The translations under genes were made by a program, and so were the position numbers. From JAOPZW01 sp963707695 (GTDB lineage Bacteria > Actinomycetota > Thermoleophilia > Solirubrobacterales > Solirubrobacteraceae), in the NCBI GenBank assembly GCA_963707695.1, contig CAVPQY010000004.1, positions 434,001 to 498,000 of the forward strand: a DNA stretch of 64,000 nt, written 5' to 3'. Below the pieces are notes generated by a model. That model made no database searches, was not told where the DNA came from, and saw nothing but the letters and a program-made list of their open reading frames with translations. Below, piece after piece: positions 1 through 7,850 of this stretch (positions are counted from its first letter, which is position 1; each line of letters starts with the position of its first letter).

Positions 1-2
1 AC

Positions 3-779
3 CAGGGCGTCGTGGTCCGCGCGGTCGTCGACATGGAGGACGGCCGTCGCGACTTCTCCACGGGCGACCTCTTCGGCGCCACCGCGCCGTTCATCTGGCC
101 GCTGTTCCTGGCCGGCCTGCTGGCCGGCCTCGGCATCGCGATCGGGCTGATCCTCCTCATCGTGCCGGGCCTCGTCCTGCTGACCTGGTGGGCGCTCATC
201 GCCCCGGCCATCGTGCTCGAGGGCACCGGGGTCGGCGGGGCGTTCGGGCGCAGCCGCGAGCTCGTGCGCGGCCACGGCTGGCAGGTCTTCGGGATCATCG
301 TCGTGCTCGGCATCGTCCAGGTCGTCGTCGGGATCCTGCTCGCGGTCGTCGCCGTGGCGATCAGCGACGGCCGCGTGGCCGACGCGCTCGGCACGTACGT
401 CGGCAGCGTGCTCGTGGCGCCGCTCTCGGCGCTGGCCGCGACCGTCGTCTACCTCCGGCTGCGGAAGATCAAGGGCCAGGGCGACGTGCGCGAGGGCGTG
501 GCGCGCGAGGCGACGTACGGGGGCGGCTTCGCCCCGCCGCAGTCCGACGACCCGCGCACGCCGAGCGGCGAGACGGCGCCGACGAGCGTCGGGCCGCCGG
601 CGGGCGCCGCGGCCACGACGCCGGCGCCGGCGACGCCCTCCGAGCCGCCCGCGGCCGAGCCCCCCGCCGCCGAGCCGCCCGCGGCCGCCCCGGCGGCGTC
701 CGAGCGCGAGGACCCGCCGCCGCCCCGGCCGGACGTGCCCGGCGCCGACGACGGGCCGCAGAACCCCTTCGGGCGCTAG
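3..779 (+). CDS. Integral membrane protein with Pro/Ala-rich tail (5' truncated by window)
   Basis: The frame is open to the first base, so the N-terminus lies outside the window; the GTG at 12 is only the first visible start. The visible part has two long hydrophobic stretches joined by a short loop (about residues 30-68 and 90-150), with 'IVPGLVLLTWWALIAPAIVLE' style motif followed by 'GAFGRSRELVRG'. That arrangement (PG in a helix, then a G-x-x-x-S-x-x-L-V amphipathic piece) is what I know from the YciC / glycerophosphodiesterase-type membrane domain families. The last 100 residues are a low-complexity, probably disordered cytoplasmic tail rich in Pro, Ala and Glu. Function unknown; family assignment is by pattern only. 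Confidence 0.7.
   Translation, partial: QGVVVRAVVDMEDGRRDFSTGDLFGATAPFIWPLFLAGLLAGLGIAIGLILLIVPGLVLLTWWALIAPAIVLEGTGVGGAFGRSRELVRGHGWQVFGIIVVLGIVQVVVGILLAVVAVAISDGRVADALGTYVGSVLVAPLSALAATVVYLRLRKIKGQGDVREGVAREATYGGGFAPPQSDDPRTPSGETAPTSVGPPAGAAATTPAPATPSEPPAAEPPAAEPPAAAPAASEREDPPPPRPDVPGADDGPQNPFGR
642..686 (+). repeat. Three tandem 15-bp units encoding EPPAA
   Basis: Units at 642-656, 657-671 and 672-686; the first and third are identical and the middle one differs only at wobble positions. They encode Glu-Pro-Pro-Ala-Ala three times in the disordered tail of the preceding membrane protein. In-frame, so length change would not break the gene. Confidence 0.8.
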
Positions 780-867
780 CGCTCCGGCGACCGGGCCTGT
801 CGCGACTTCCGGGTGCTCGACGTCGAGCCCGTGCGTCGCCCCGTCCCGGCCGGGTAAGGCCCAGGGC

Positions 868-2019
868 ATGCGGGCGAACGACGTCACCCCGGAGCGGCTC
901 CGCCACCTGGCCTCCGCCACCGGACGGGGCAAGGTCCTGAGCCTGTTCGTCAACCTCGACCCGAGCGAGTTCGGCACGATCCCCGCGCGCGCCTCCCAGG
1001 TCCGCTCCGTCCTGGATCGCGCCGCCCGCGTGGTCCGCGAGGCCGACGACGGGCTGACGCACGACGAGCGCACCGCCCTGCGCGCGGACCTCGAGCGCGT
1101 CGAGGCCGAGCTGGAGGGCGCGCCCGCCGCGGCCGGCGCCCGCGGCCTCGCCGTGTTCGCGTCCTCCCAGGCCGGGATCTTCGAGGCGCTCCGCCTGCCG
1201 GTGCCCGTCGACCACGAGCCGGTCGTGGCCGATACCCCCTACGTCGAGCCGCTGACCTCCCTCGCCGACGGGGAGCAGTGGGCGGTGCTGCTCGTCAACC
1301 GGTCCTTCGCGCGCCTGCTGGCGGGCGGGCGCGACACACTCGCCGAGCTCGCGCTCGTCGAGAGCGAGGTCCACGGCCGCCACGACCAGGGCGGCTGGTC
1401 GCAGGCGCGCTACCAGCGCTCCGTCGAGCACGACGTCCACGAGCACCTCAAGGCCGTCGCGGAGACCGCCGCCCGCCTGCTGCGCCCGCGTCGCCCCGCC
1501 GGCCTCGTCCTGGGCGCGCCGGAGGAGACGCTGCACGCCGCCGAGGCGGCGCTGCCGTCCGACCTGCGCGGCCGGGTCGCCGGCCACATCACCGTCGACG
1601 TCGAGCACGCGTCCGCCGACGAGGTCCGGGCGGCCGCCGCCGAGGTCCTCGACCGCGTCGCGCGCGAGCGCGAGGACCGGCTCCTCGCGCGACTCAAGGA
1701 GGGCCTGGCCCGCCGCGACGACGGCCGCGCGGCGGCCGGGGTGGCCGACACCCTGCTGGCGCTCACCGAGCAGCGCGTCGAGGCGCTCCTGCTCGACGAG
1801 GGCGCCCGCGCCCCCGGGGTCGTGTGCCCCCGGTGCGGGCTCCTCGCCGTCGCGGGCACGACCACGTGCCCCGCCGACGGGACGCCGACCCGCGAACGGG
1901 AGGACGTGCTGCCCGACGCGGTCGACCGCGCCCTGGCCCAGGACGCCGAGGTCGTGCTGCTGCGTGAACGCCCCGACCTCGGCCCCCACGAGCACGTCGC
2001 CGCCGTCCTGCGCTTCTAG
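868..2019 (+). CDS. baeRF-type (bacterial archaeo-eukaryotic release factor-like) protein
   Basis: 383 aa, soluble. N-terminal alpha/beta domain begins 'VLSLFVNLDPSEFG' (about residues 23-36), the usual opening of Vms1/baeRF proteins. The central part has 'LLVNRSFARLLAGG' (141-154) and then 'GGWSQARYQR' (175-184), which occupies the position of the catalytic GGQ/GSQ loop of eRF1 and Vms1. A ribosomal-protein-L7Ae-like domain follows. Near the C-terminus three cysteines (320, 323, 334) suggest a degenerate zinc ribbon. By family analogy it may act on ribosome-bound or stalled peptidyl-tRNA; in bacteria this is not established. It stands alone between unrelated genes. A TAAGGC at 855-860 seven bases before the ATG may be a -10 element. 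Confidence 0.75.
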   Translation: MRANDVTPERLRHLASATGRGKVLSLFVNLDPSEFGTIPARASQVRSVLDRAARVVREADDGLTHDERTALRADLERVEAELEGAPAAAGARGLAVFASSQAGIFEALRLPVPVDHEPVVADTPYVEPLTSLADGEQWAVLLVNRSFARLLAGGRDTLAELALVESEVHGRHDQGGWSQARYQRSVEHDVHEHLKAVAETAARLLRPRRPAGLVLGAPEETLHAAEAALPSDLRGRVAGHITVDVEHASADEVRAAAAEVLDRVAREREDRLLARLKEGLARRDDGRAAAGVADTLLALTEQRVEALLLDEGARAPGVVCPRCGLLAVAGTTTCPADGTPTREREDVLPDAVDRALAQDAEVVLLRERPDLGPHEHVAAVLRF

Positions 2020-2041
2020 GTCCACCGAGAGGAGCCGCCGC

Positions 2042-2212
2042 ATGAGCCGCCGCACGCCCACGCCCGGTCCCGGCCAACCCGCCCCGATCCCGCCCGGCGG
2101 GCCCGATCCCGTGCCGGGCGGCCCGAACGAGCCCGGGCCCGACCCGGCCCCGCCCCCCGGCCCGGAGCTCCCGCCCGACCCGGCGCCCCCGCCCGGCGGC
2201 CCGACGATCTAG
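2042..2212 (+). CDS. Small proline/glycine-rich protein
   Basis: 56 aa, about half Pro and Gly (repeated 'PGGP', 'PDPAPPP'). The start is chosen because a strong ribosome binding site, GAGAGGAG at 2027-2034, lies seven bases before the ATG, and because it begins 22 bases after the baeRF gene on the same strand, so the two may be co-transcribed. No signal peptide, no cysteine, no recognisable domain. Low-complexity composition is easy to obtain by chance in DNA of this GC content, so the RBS is the main evidence. Confidence 0.5.
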   Translation: MSRRTPTPGPGQPAPIPPGGPDPVPGGPNEPGPDPAPPPGPELPPDPAPPPGGPTI

Positions 2213-2288
2213 CCACCGCGCTGCCGCGGGGGCCCACCGGCCGCCCGGCCGGCGCTTGCCCCGCGCGCCGACCGGGCAGCGCACGGCC

Positions 2289-3689
2289 ATGTCCGCCGTG
2301 ACCGCCCCCGCCACGACCCTGGACGTCCTCGACCCGGCCACGGGCGAGGTCGTGGGCACGATCCCCGCCGGCGACGAGCGGGCCGCCGACGACGCCGTCC
2401 GCGCCGCCGCGGCCGCCGCCCCGGGCTGGGCGCGCACGGCCGCCGGCGAGCGCGCCGCCGTGCTCAAGGACGCCGCCCGCCGCCTGCGCGCGGGCGACGC
2501 GCTCGAGGAGCTCGCCGTGCTGCAGACGCGCGAGAACGGCCGTCCACTGGCCGAGTCGCGCGCCGGCGCGGAGGCCGCGGTCGCCGCGCTGGAGCAGTAC
2601 GCCGAGCTCGGCCCCGTCCACCGAGGCCGCGCCCTGCAGGGCGCCTGGGGCGCCACCGACCTCATGGTCCACGAGCCGCGCGGCGTCGTCGCGCTGCTCG
2701 TCCCGTGGAACGACCCGCTCGCCATCGCCGGCGGCCAGCTCGCGGCCTGCCTGGCGGCGGGCAACGCGGTCGTGCTCAAGCCGTCGGAGAAGACGCCGCT
2801 CGCCACGATCCGCCTGCTCGAGCTGCTCGACCTCCCGGACGGGGTCGTGCAGCCGCTCCTGGGCGACGCGCGTGCCGGGCGGCCGCTGGCCGCGCACCCA
2901 TCCGTCGACCTGGTCGTGCACACGGGATCGGTCACGACCGGCCGCGAGCTCGCCGCCGCCTGCGGCGGCGACCTGCGCAAGGCGCTGCTCGAGCTCGGCG
3001 GCAAGGACCCGCTGGTCGTCGACGCCGGCGTCGACCCCGTGTGGGCGGCGGGCCAGGCCGCCGCGGGCGCGTTCGCCAACGCCGGGCAGCTCTGCACGTC
3101 GGTCGAGCGGATCTACGTGCACGCGGACGTCGCCGAGGCGTTCACCGAGGCGCTCGTGGCCGAGGCCCGGTCCCTGCGCCCCGGTCCCGGGCTCGACCCC
3201 GCGTCCACCATCGGGCCGCTCATCGACGAGCGCCAGCGCGAGATCGTCGACGGCCACGTCCGCGAGGCGGCCGAGCGCGGCGCCGAGGTCCTGACCGGCG
3301 GCGTCGTCCCCGGCGGCGCGGGCTGGTTCTACCCCCCGACGGTCCTGCGCGGCGTCACCGACGACCTGGCCGTCATGCGCGAGGAGACGTTCGGGCCGGT
3401 CGCCGCGGTGCGCACCGTGGCGAGCTTCGACGAGGCGCTCGAGGCGGCGGACGGGACCGTCTACGGCCTGGCCGCCACCGTCCTGACGCCGGACCTCGAG
3501 CACGCGCAGCGCGCCTGGCGCGAGCTGCGCGCCGGCACGGTGAAGGTCAACGCGGTCTGGGGCGGCGCGCCCGGCGGGGCGGCCGAGCCGGCCGGCGCCA
3601 GCGGCACGGGGTTCGGCTACGGGCCCGAGCTGCTCGACGAGGTCACACGGACGAAGGTCGTCCACGTCGAGCCCGCGCCGCGGGCCTGA
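2289..3689 (+). CDS. NAD(P)-dependent aldehyde dehydrogenase
   Basis: 466 aa, full ALDH fold. Cofactor and catalytic residues are visible: 'VPWNDP' with Asn141, 'LKPSEK' with Lys164, general-base Glu235 in 'LLELGGKDP', nucleophile Cys269 in 'GQLCTSVERIYV', and 'EETFGPV' near residue 370. Oxidises an aldehyde to the acid with NAD(P). The substrate cannot be told from sequence. The ATG at 2289 fits the family start; an in-frame TTG at 2256 would only add a basic stretch. The active-site Cys context 'GQLCTSVER' resembles succinate-semialdehyde/benzaldehyde-type dehydrogenases. Ends six bases before the convergent pncB gene. Confidence 0.93.
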   Translation: MSAVTAPATTLDVLDPATGEVVGTIPAGDERAADDAVRAAAAAAPGWARTAAGERAAVLKDAARRLRAGDALEELAVLQTRENGRPLAESRAGAEAAVAALEQYAELGPVHRGRALQGAWGATDLMVHEPRGVVALLVPWNDPLAIAGGQLAACLAAGNAVVLKPSEKTPLATIRLLELLDLPDGVVQPLLGDARAGRPLAAHPSVDLVVHTGSVTTGRELAAACGGDLRKALLELGGKDPLVVDAGVDPVWAAGQAAAGAFANAGQLCTSVERIYVHADVAEAFTEALVAEARSLRPGPGLDPASTIGPLIDERQREIVDGHVREAAERGAEVLTGGVVPGGAGWFYPPTVLRGVTDDLAVMREETFGPVAAVRTVASFDEALEAADGTVYGLAATVLTPDLEHAQRAWRELRAGTVKVNAVWGGAPGGAAEPAGASGTGFGYGPELLDEVTRTKVVHVEPAPRA

Positions 3690-3695
3690 CCGGGA

Positions 3696-4793
3696 TCAGG
3701 CGACGAGCTCGAGGCGGGGGTTCGGACGCTCCTCCCGACCGACCTTCGCCACGGCACGGCCGTCGACGCGCACGATGTCGCCCGTGAAGTCGTTGCTGCC
3801 GCGCAGCAGCGAGGACCCCACGCCGTAGGCGTCGACCGGGACGCGCTCGGCCTCGAAGCGCCGGATCTTGTCGACGGTGAAGCCGCCGGAGACGACGATC
3901 CGGACCCGCTCGTGCCCGGCCGCGTCGAGCGCCGTGCGGACCTTGCGCACGAGGAGCGGCGTGACGCCGTGGTGCTCGCCCGGCTCGTGCGCGGCCAGCC
4001 CCGCCAGCGCGTGGTCGACGAGCGCCTCGGAGGTGTCCAGGCGGACGCCCCACAGGTCCGGACCGAGGGCGTCGGCGACCTCGATCGTGGTCCGCACCGA
4101 GTCGTTGTCGAAGTCGACGAGCACCGTGACGTTCATCTCGTGCGCGTAGCGCCGGGCGAACGCCCCCGCGCCGGCCACCGTGTCGCCTCCGTAGGCGGCG
4201 ATGAGCGCGTGCGGCACCGTGCCCACGCCGCGCCCGCCCCACCACGAGGCCTGGGCGTCCGTGCTCACGCCGATCGCGCCCGCGACGTGGGCGGCCCAGC
4301 CGTCCCCGGTCTGCACGAGCCAGTGGTCGTGGCGGGCCGGGAAGAAGAGGATCTGCTTGCCCCGCGCGGCGCGGACCACGGCGTCGACGTTGCGCATGAC
4401 CAGGCTGCGTCGGGCCAGGCAGCCCAGGTAGACCGTCTCCAGATGCGCGAACAGCGAGTAGTCGCCGGCGATCGTCATGACCGTCTCGCGCGGCTCGATG
4501 CGGTCGCCCTCGTGCAGCGCCCGGACCTCGAGCTCGTCCCAGCCCGGCGTGAACCCACCGTCGGGCCCGCAGCGCCCGGCGCACTCCTTCAGGACCGCCA
4601 CCGCCTCGTCGACGCCGCCGAGGACCGAGCGCTCCTTCTGGAAGACCTGCATGAGGACCTGCGGCCGGCGCCCCTCCGCCTCGAGCAGGTCGCGCGTCAG
4701 GTTGAAGTACTGGTCGGTGTAGTAGCCGGATCGGAGCTTGTCGACCGGGAGGCGGAAGACGCTCGGGTCCAGGCGGTCGCGGACGGTCGCCAT
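3696..4793 (-). CDS. pncB: Nicotinate phosphoribosyltransferase
   Basis: 365 aa. Type II PRTase barrel of the NAPRTase/QPRTase group: N-terminal 'LRSGYYTDQYFN' (20-31), 'HLETVYLGCL' , 'RNVDAVVRAARGKQILFFPARHDHW' region, and phosphate-binding 'VSGGFTVDKI' followed by 'DAYGVGSSL' near the C-terminus. Makes nicotinate mononucleotide from nicotinate and PRPP in the NAD salvage route. Shorter than the E. coli enzyme (about 400 aa) but typical of the short actinobacterial form. Transcribed divergently from pcm with only 26 bases between the starts; a TAGGAT element six bases upstream of the ATG suggests a leaderless mRNA. Confidence 0.88.
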   Translation of the reverse strand: MATVRDRLDPSVFRLPVDKLRSGYYTDQYFNLTRDLLEAEGRRPQVLMQVFQKERSVLGGVDEAVAVLKECAGRCGPDGGFTPGWDELEVRALHEGDRIEPRETVMTIAGDYSLFAHLETVYLGCLARRSLVMRNVDAVVRAARGKQILFFPARHDHWLVQTGDGWAAHVAGAIGVSTDAQASWWGGRGVGTVPHALIAAYGGDTVAGAGAFARRYAHEMNVTVLVDFDNDSVRTTIEVADALGPDLWGVRLDTSEALVDHALAGLAAHEPGEHHGVTPLLVRKVRTALDAAGHERVRIVVSGGFTVDKIRRFEAERVPVDAYGVGSSLLRGSNDFTGDIVRVDGRAVAKVGREERPNPRLELVA

Positions 4794-4799
4794 CGGCGC

Positions 4800-4805
4800 A
4801 TCCTA
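4800..4805 (-). promoter_or_regulatory. -10 element of pncB (probably leaderless)
   Basis: TAGGAT on the minus strand, with six bases to the ATG at 4793. A transcript starting about seven bases after this hexamer would begin at the start codon. Confidence 0.5.
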
Positions 4806-4819
4806 GGCCGGAGCGGCGC

Positions 4820-5437
4820 GTGACCGACCTCCGCGCCCTCCTCGACGAGCTGCGGCCGCACATCCACGACCAGCGCGTGCTCGCGGCCATCGCGGCCGTG
4901 CCGCGCACGGCCTTCGTGCCCGCCGGCCGGGAGGGCGAGGCGTGGGCCAACCAGGCGCTGGAGATCGGCTGCGGCCAGACGATCTCCCAGCCGCTGGTCG
5001 TGGCGCGGATGGCCGAGCTGCTCGACGTCCGCCCCGGGGACCGGGTGCTCGACGTGGGCACCGGATCCGGCTACCACGCGGCGATCCTCGCGGCGCTCGG
5101 CGGCCGGGTCTGGTCGGTCGAGCGCCACGCCGAGCTCAGCGCCATGGCGGCCCGCGCGCTGGCGGCGGCGGGCGTGCGGGGCGTCGAGCTCGTCGTGGCC
5201 GACGGCTCGGACGGCCTGCCCGCGCACGGCCCCTACGACGCGATCAACATCGCGGCGGCGACGCCCCAGGACGACCTGGCGCCCTTCGAGGCGCAGCTCG
5301 CCCCTGGCGGCCGGCTGATCGCCCCCGTCGTGGGCCGCCGCCGCCGGCAGCGGCTGCTGCTCGTCGAGCACGGGCCGGGCGGCGTCGTGCGGACGCCCCT
5401 CGACGAGGTCCGCTTCGTCCCCCTCGTGCGGGACTGA
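4820..5437 (+). CDS. pcm: Protein-L-isoaspartate O-methyltransferase
   Basis: 205 aa, family length. SAM-dependent Rossmann methyltransferase: 'VPRTAFVPAG' (about 31-40), 'GCGQTISQP' (54-62, substrate side), glycine-rich SAM loop 'LDVGTGSGYHAA' (76-87), and 'DAINIAAATP' near 142. Methylates isoaspartyl residues to start repair of aged proteins, in the cytoplasm. GTG start with GGAG at 4810-4813 as ribosome binding site. Divergent from pncB; convergent with ligD, whose stop lies six bases beyond. Confidence 0.93.
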   Translation: MTDLRALLDELRPHIHDQRVLAAIAAVPRTAFVPAGREGEAWANQALEIGCGQTISQPLVVARMAELLDVRPGDRVLDVGTGSGYHAAILAALGGRVWSVERHAELSAMAARALAAAGVRGVELVVADGSDGLPAHGPYDAINIAAATPQDDLAPFEAQLAPGGRLIAPVVGRRRRQRLLLVEHGPGGVVRTPLDEVRFVPLVRD

Positions 5438-5443
5438 GCCGGC

Positions 5444-7813
5444 TCAGCCCGGCAGCGCCTGCGCCAGCGAGACCACCTCGGCGAAGAGGTCGCCCTGCTC
5501 GTCGACGCGCCGCAGGACCTCGGGGGCGGTGAAGACCAGCGCCCCGGGGTCACCGCCCGCCGCCGTGGCGCGCACCTCGTCCCAGGTCACCGGCGTCGAG
5601 ACCGTGGGCCGCTCCCGCGCCCGCAGCGAGTACACCGACACGGTCGTCTTGGCCGCGTCGTTCTGGCTCCAGTCGACGAGGACCTTGCCGGGACGCAGGC
5701 GCTTGGTCATCCGCGAGACGACCAGCCCCGGCTCCTCGCGCTCGAGCAGCTCGGCCACGGTGCGCGCGAACCCCTTCGTCTGGTCGTACGTCGCGCGGCC
5801 GTCGAGCGGGACGTAGACCTGCAGCCCCTTCGAGCCCGAGGTCTTGGGGAAGCAGCGCAGCCCCAGCCCCGAGAACATCCCCTCCAGCAGCAGGGCGACG
5901 CGGCAGCACTCGACGACCGTGGCCGGCTCGCCGGGGTCGAGGTCGAAGGCCAGCGTCGTGGGGTGCTCGAGGTCCTCGACCCGCGAGAGCGACGTGTGCA
6001 GCTCCAGGTCGGCGAGGTTGGCGAGCCACGCGAGGGTCCGCACGTCCTGCACCACGACGAACTCGATCGCCTTCGAGCCCATCTGGATGCGCTCGGTCCG
6101 CACCCACGGCGGGCGGTGCGAGGGCGCGTTCTTCTCGTAGAAGAACTGGCCGTCCACCCCGTCGGGGTAGCGCTTGAGCGTCAGCGGACGGCCCTCGAGG
6201 TGCCCCAGCAGGACCTCGGCGACCCGCGCGTAGTAGTCGACGACGTCGCGCTTCGTGAAGCCCACGGCGGGATACAGGGCCTTGGCGGGGTTCGACAGGC
6301 GCACCTCCGTGCCGTCCGCCACGACGACCGCGTGGTCGCGCTCCTCGCGCACGACGAGCGCCGGCGGCTTGTCGTCGCGCAGCCCCTTGTAGACCGGCGC
6401 GCGCAGCTGGCCGCCCTGGGTCCAGTCGCGGAACTCCACCTCGGCCACGAGCACGGGCCGGACCGGGTGCGCGCCGCGGGGCGGCTTCGGGGCGGGCAGG
6501 GTCGGATCGAAGGGCGACGTGCTCTGCTCGAGCGGCGCGAGGAGCGCCGCGAGCCGCTCGAGCTCGTCGTCGGTGAAGCCCGACCCGACGCGCCCGACGT
6601 AGCGCAGGCGCCCGCCGTCCTCGTCGTCTCGGACCCCGACGAGCAGCGCGCCGATCCGGTTGCGGCGGCCGCCTTCGCCGGGCAGCCAGCCTCCCACGAC
6701 GACCTCCTGGCGCTGGACGTTCTTGACCTTGACCCAGCCCGGCGAGCGCCGGCCGGGCTCGTAGGTCGAACCGAGCCGCTTGGCGACGATCCCCTCGAGC
6801 CCCTGCTCGCGGCTCGCGGCCAGCAGCTCGGGGCCGTGGCCGACGACGTGGTCGGGCGTCTGCCAGCGCTCGCCGTCGAGCCCCAGCTCCTTCAGCCGGG
6901 CGCGGCGCTCCTCGTACGGCGCGTCCATGAGGCTGTGGCCGTCGAGCCACAGCAGGTCGAAGAGGACGTAGGTCACCGGCGCGCTCTTGGCCAGCCGGCG
7001 GACCTGGCTCTCGGAGGTCAGGTGCATGCGCTGCTGGAGGGCGCCGAAGTCCGGCCGGCCCTCGGGCCCGAACGCGACGACCTCGCCGTCGAGGATCGCG
7101 CGGTGGTGGCTGAGCGCCCGGTTCAGCCGGGACAGCTCGGGGTACCGCGCCGTGATCTCGTTGAGGTTGCGGCTGAAGAGGCGCAACCGCCCCGGCTCGG
7201 AGTGGCAGATCGCGCGCACGCCGTCCCACTTGACCTCGTGGGCCCAGCGGTCGTCGTCGCGGGGCAGGGGCCCCAGCCGGGCGAGCATGGGCGCGACCTT
7301 CGCGGGCATGGGCTCCGCCGTCGGGTCCGCCGGCGGGTCCATGCGGTGGATCATCCAGTTCTTCGGCTCCGCGTCCTTGTCGATCGGGAAGAGCGCGTAG
7401 CGGGCGTCGACGCGCTCGCCGTGCAGGTGGACCTCGATCTTCCGCGGCTCCCACTTGAGCTCCTCGTAGGTGCCCCGGTCCCAGATCGTCATCGTCCCGG
7501 CGCCGTAGCTGCCGCGCGGGATCTCCCCGTGGAAGTCGAGGTACTCGAGCGGGTGGTCCTCCGTGTGGACGGCCAGCCGGTTGTCGCCCGGCTCCAGCGG
7601 CACGCCGTTGGGGACGGCGAAGGAGGCGAGCGCCCCGCCGCGCTCGAGCCGCAGGTCCCAGTGCAGGCGGGTGGCGTGGTGCTCCTGGATGACGAAGCGC
7701 CGGCGCGGAGCCTCGTCGCCGGCGGGCTCCCCGCCGGCCCCGGGCTCGCCCACCGGCTCCGACGTCGCGTCGAAGTCGCGCTTCGCCTTGTACGTGCGCA
7801 GCCGGTCGGCCAT
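5444..7813 (-). CDS. ligD: Multifunctional ATP-dependent DNA ligase D (PE-LIG-POL order)
   Basis: 789 aa, three domains. 3'-phosphoesterase (about 35-160): 'EHHATRLHWDLRLE' with the metal-binding His/Asp set. ATP-dependent ligase (about 170-470): nucleotidyl-lysine motif 'KWDGVR' at 195-200 (Lys195), 'DGEVV' and 'EGIVAKR'. Primase/polymerase (about 505-780): 'LSNPAKALYP' at its start and catalytic 'DLDPG' at 624-628. Family role: end processing, gap filling and sealing in Ku-dependent end joining. The order differs from mycobacterial LigD, which is POL-PE-LIG. No Ku gene is in the window. A TAGCGT element seven bases before the ATG suggests a leaderless transcript. Convergent with pcm. Confidence 0.95.
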   Translation of the reverse strand: MADRLRTYKAKRDFDATSEPVGEPGAGGEPAGDEAPRRRFVIQEHHATRLHWDLRLERGGALASFAVPNGVPLEPGDNRLAVHTEDHPLEYLDFHGEIPRGSYGAGTMTIWDRGTYEELKWEPRKIEVHLHGERVDARYALFPIDKDAEPKNWMIHRMDPPADPTAEPMPAKVAPMLARLGPLPRDDDRWAHEVKWDGVRAICHSEPGRLRLFSRNLNEITARYPELSRLNRALSHHRAILDGEVVAFGPEGRPDFGALQQRMHLTSESQVRRLAKSAPVTYVLFDLLWLDGHSLMDAPYEERRARLKELGLDGERWQTPDHVVGHGPELLAASREQGLEGIVAKRLGSTYEPGRRSPGWVKVKNVQRQEVVVGGWLPGEGGRRNRIGALLVGVRDDEDGGRLRYVGRVGSGFTDDELERLAALLAPLEQSTSPFDPTLPAPKPPRGAHPVRPVLVAEVEFRDWTQGGQLRAPVYKGLRDDKPPALVVREERDHAVVVADGTEVRLSNPAKALYPAVGFTKRDVVDYYARVAEVLLGHLEGRPLTLKRYPDGVDGQFFYEKNAPSHRPPWVRTERIQMGSKAIEFVVVQDVRTLAWLANLADLELHTSLSRVEDLEHPTTLAFDLDPGEPATVVECCRVALLLEGMFSGLGLRCFPKTSGSKGLQVYVPLDGRATYDQTKGFARTVAELLEREEPGLVVSRMTKRLRPGKVLVDWSQNDAAKTTVSVYSLRARERPTVSTPVTWDEVRATAAGGDPGALVFTAPEVLRRVDEQGDLFAEVVSLAQALPG

Positions 7814-7820
7814 TCGCCTG

Positions 7821-7826
7821 ACGCTA
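7821..7826 (-). promoter_or_regulatory. -10 element of ligD (probably leaderless)
   Basis: TAGCGT on the minus strand, seven bases upstream of the ATG at 7813. Confidence 0.45.
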
Positions 7827-7850
7827 CCCGGCCGGCGGGCGGGACCCGGT

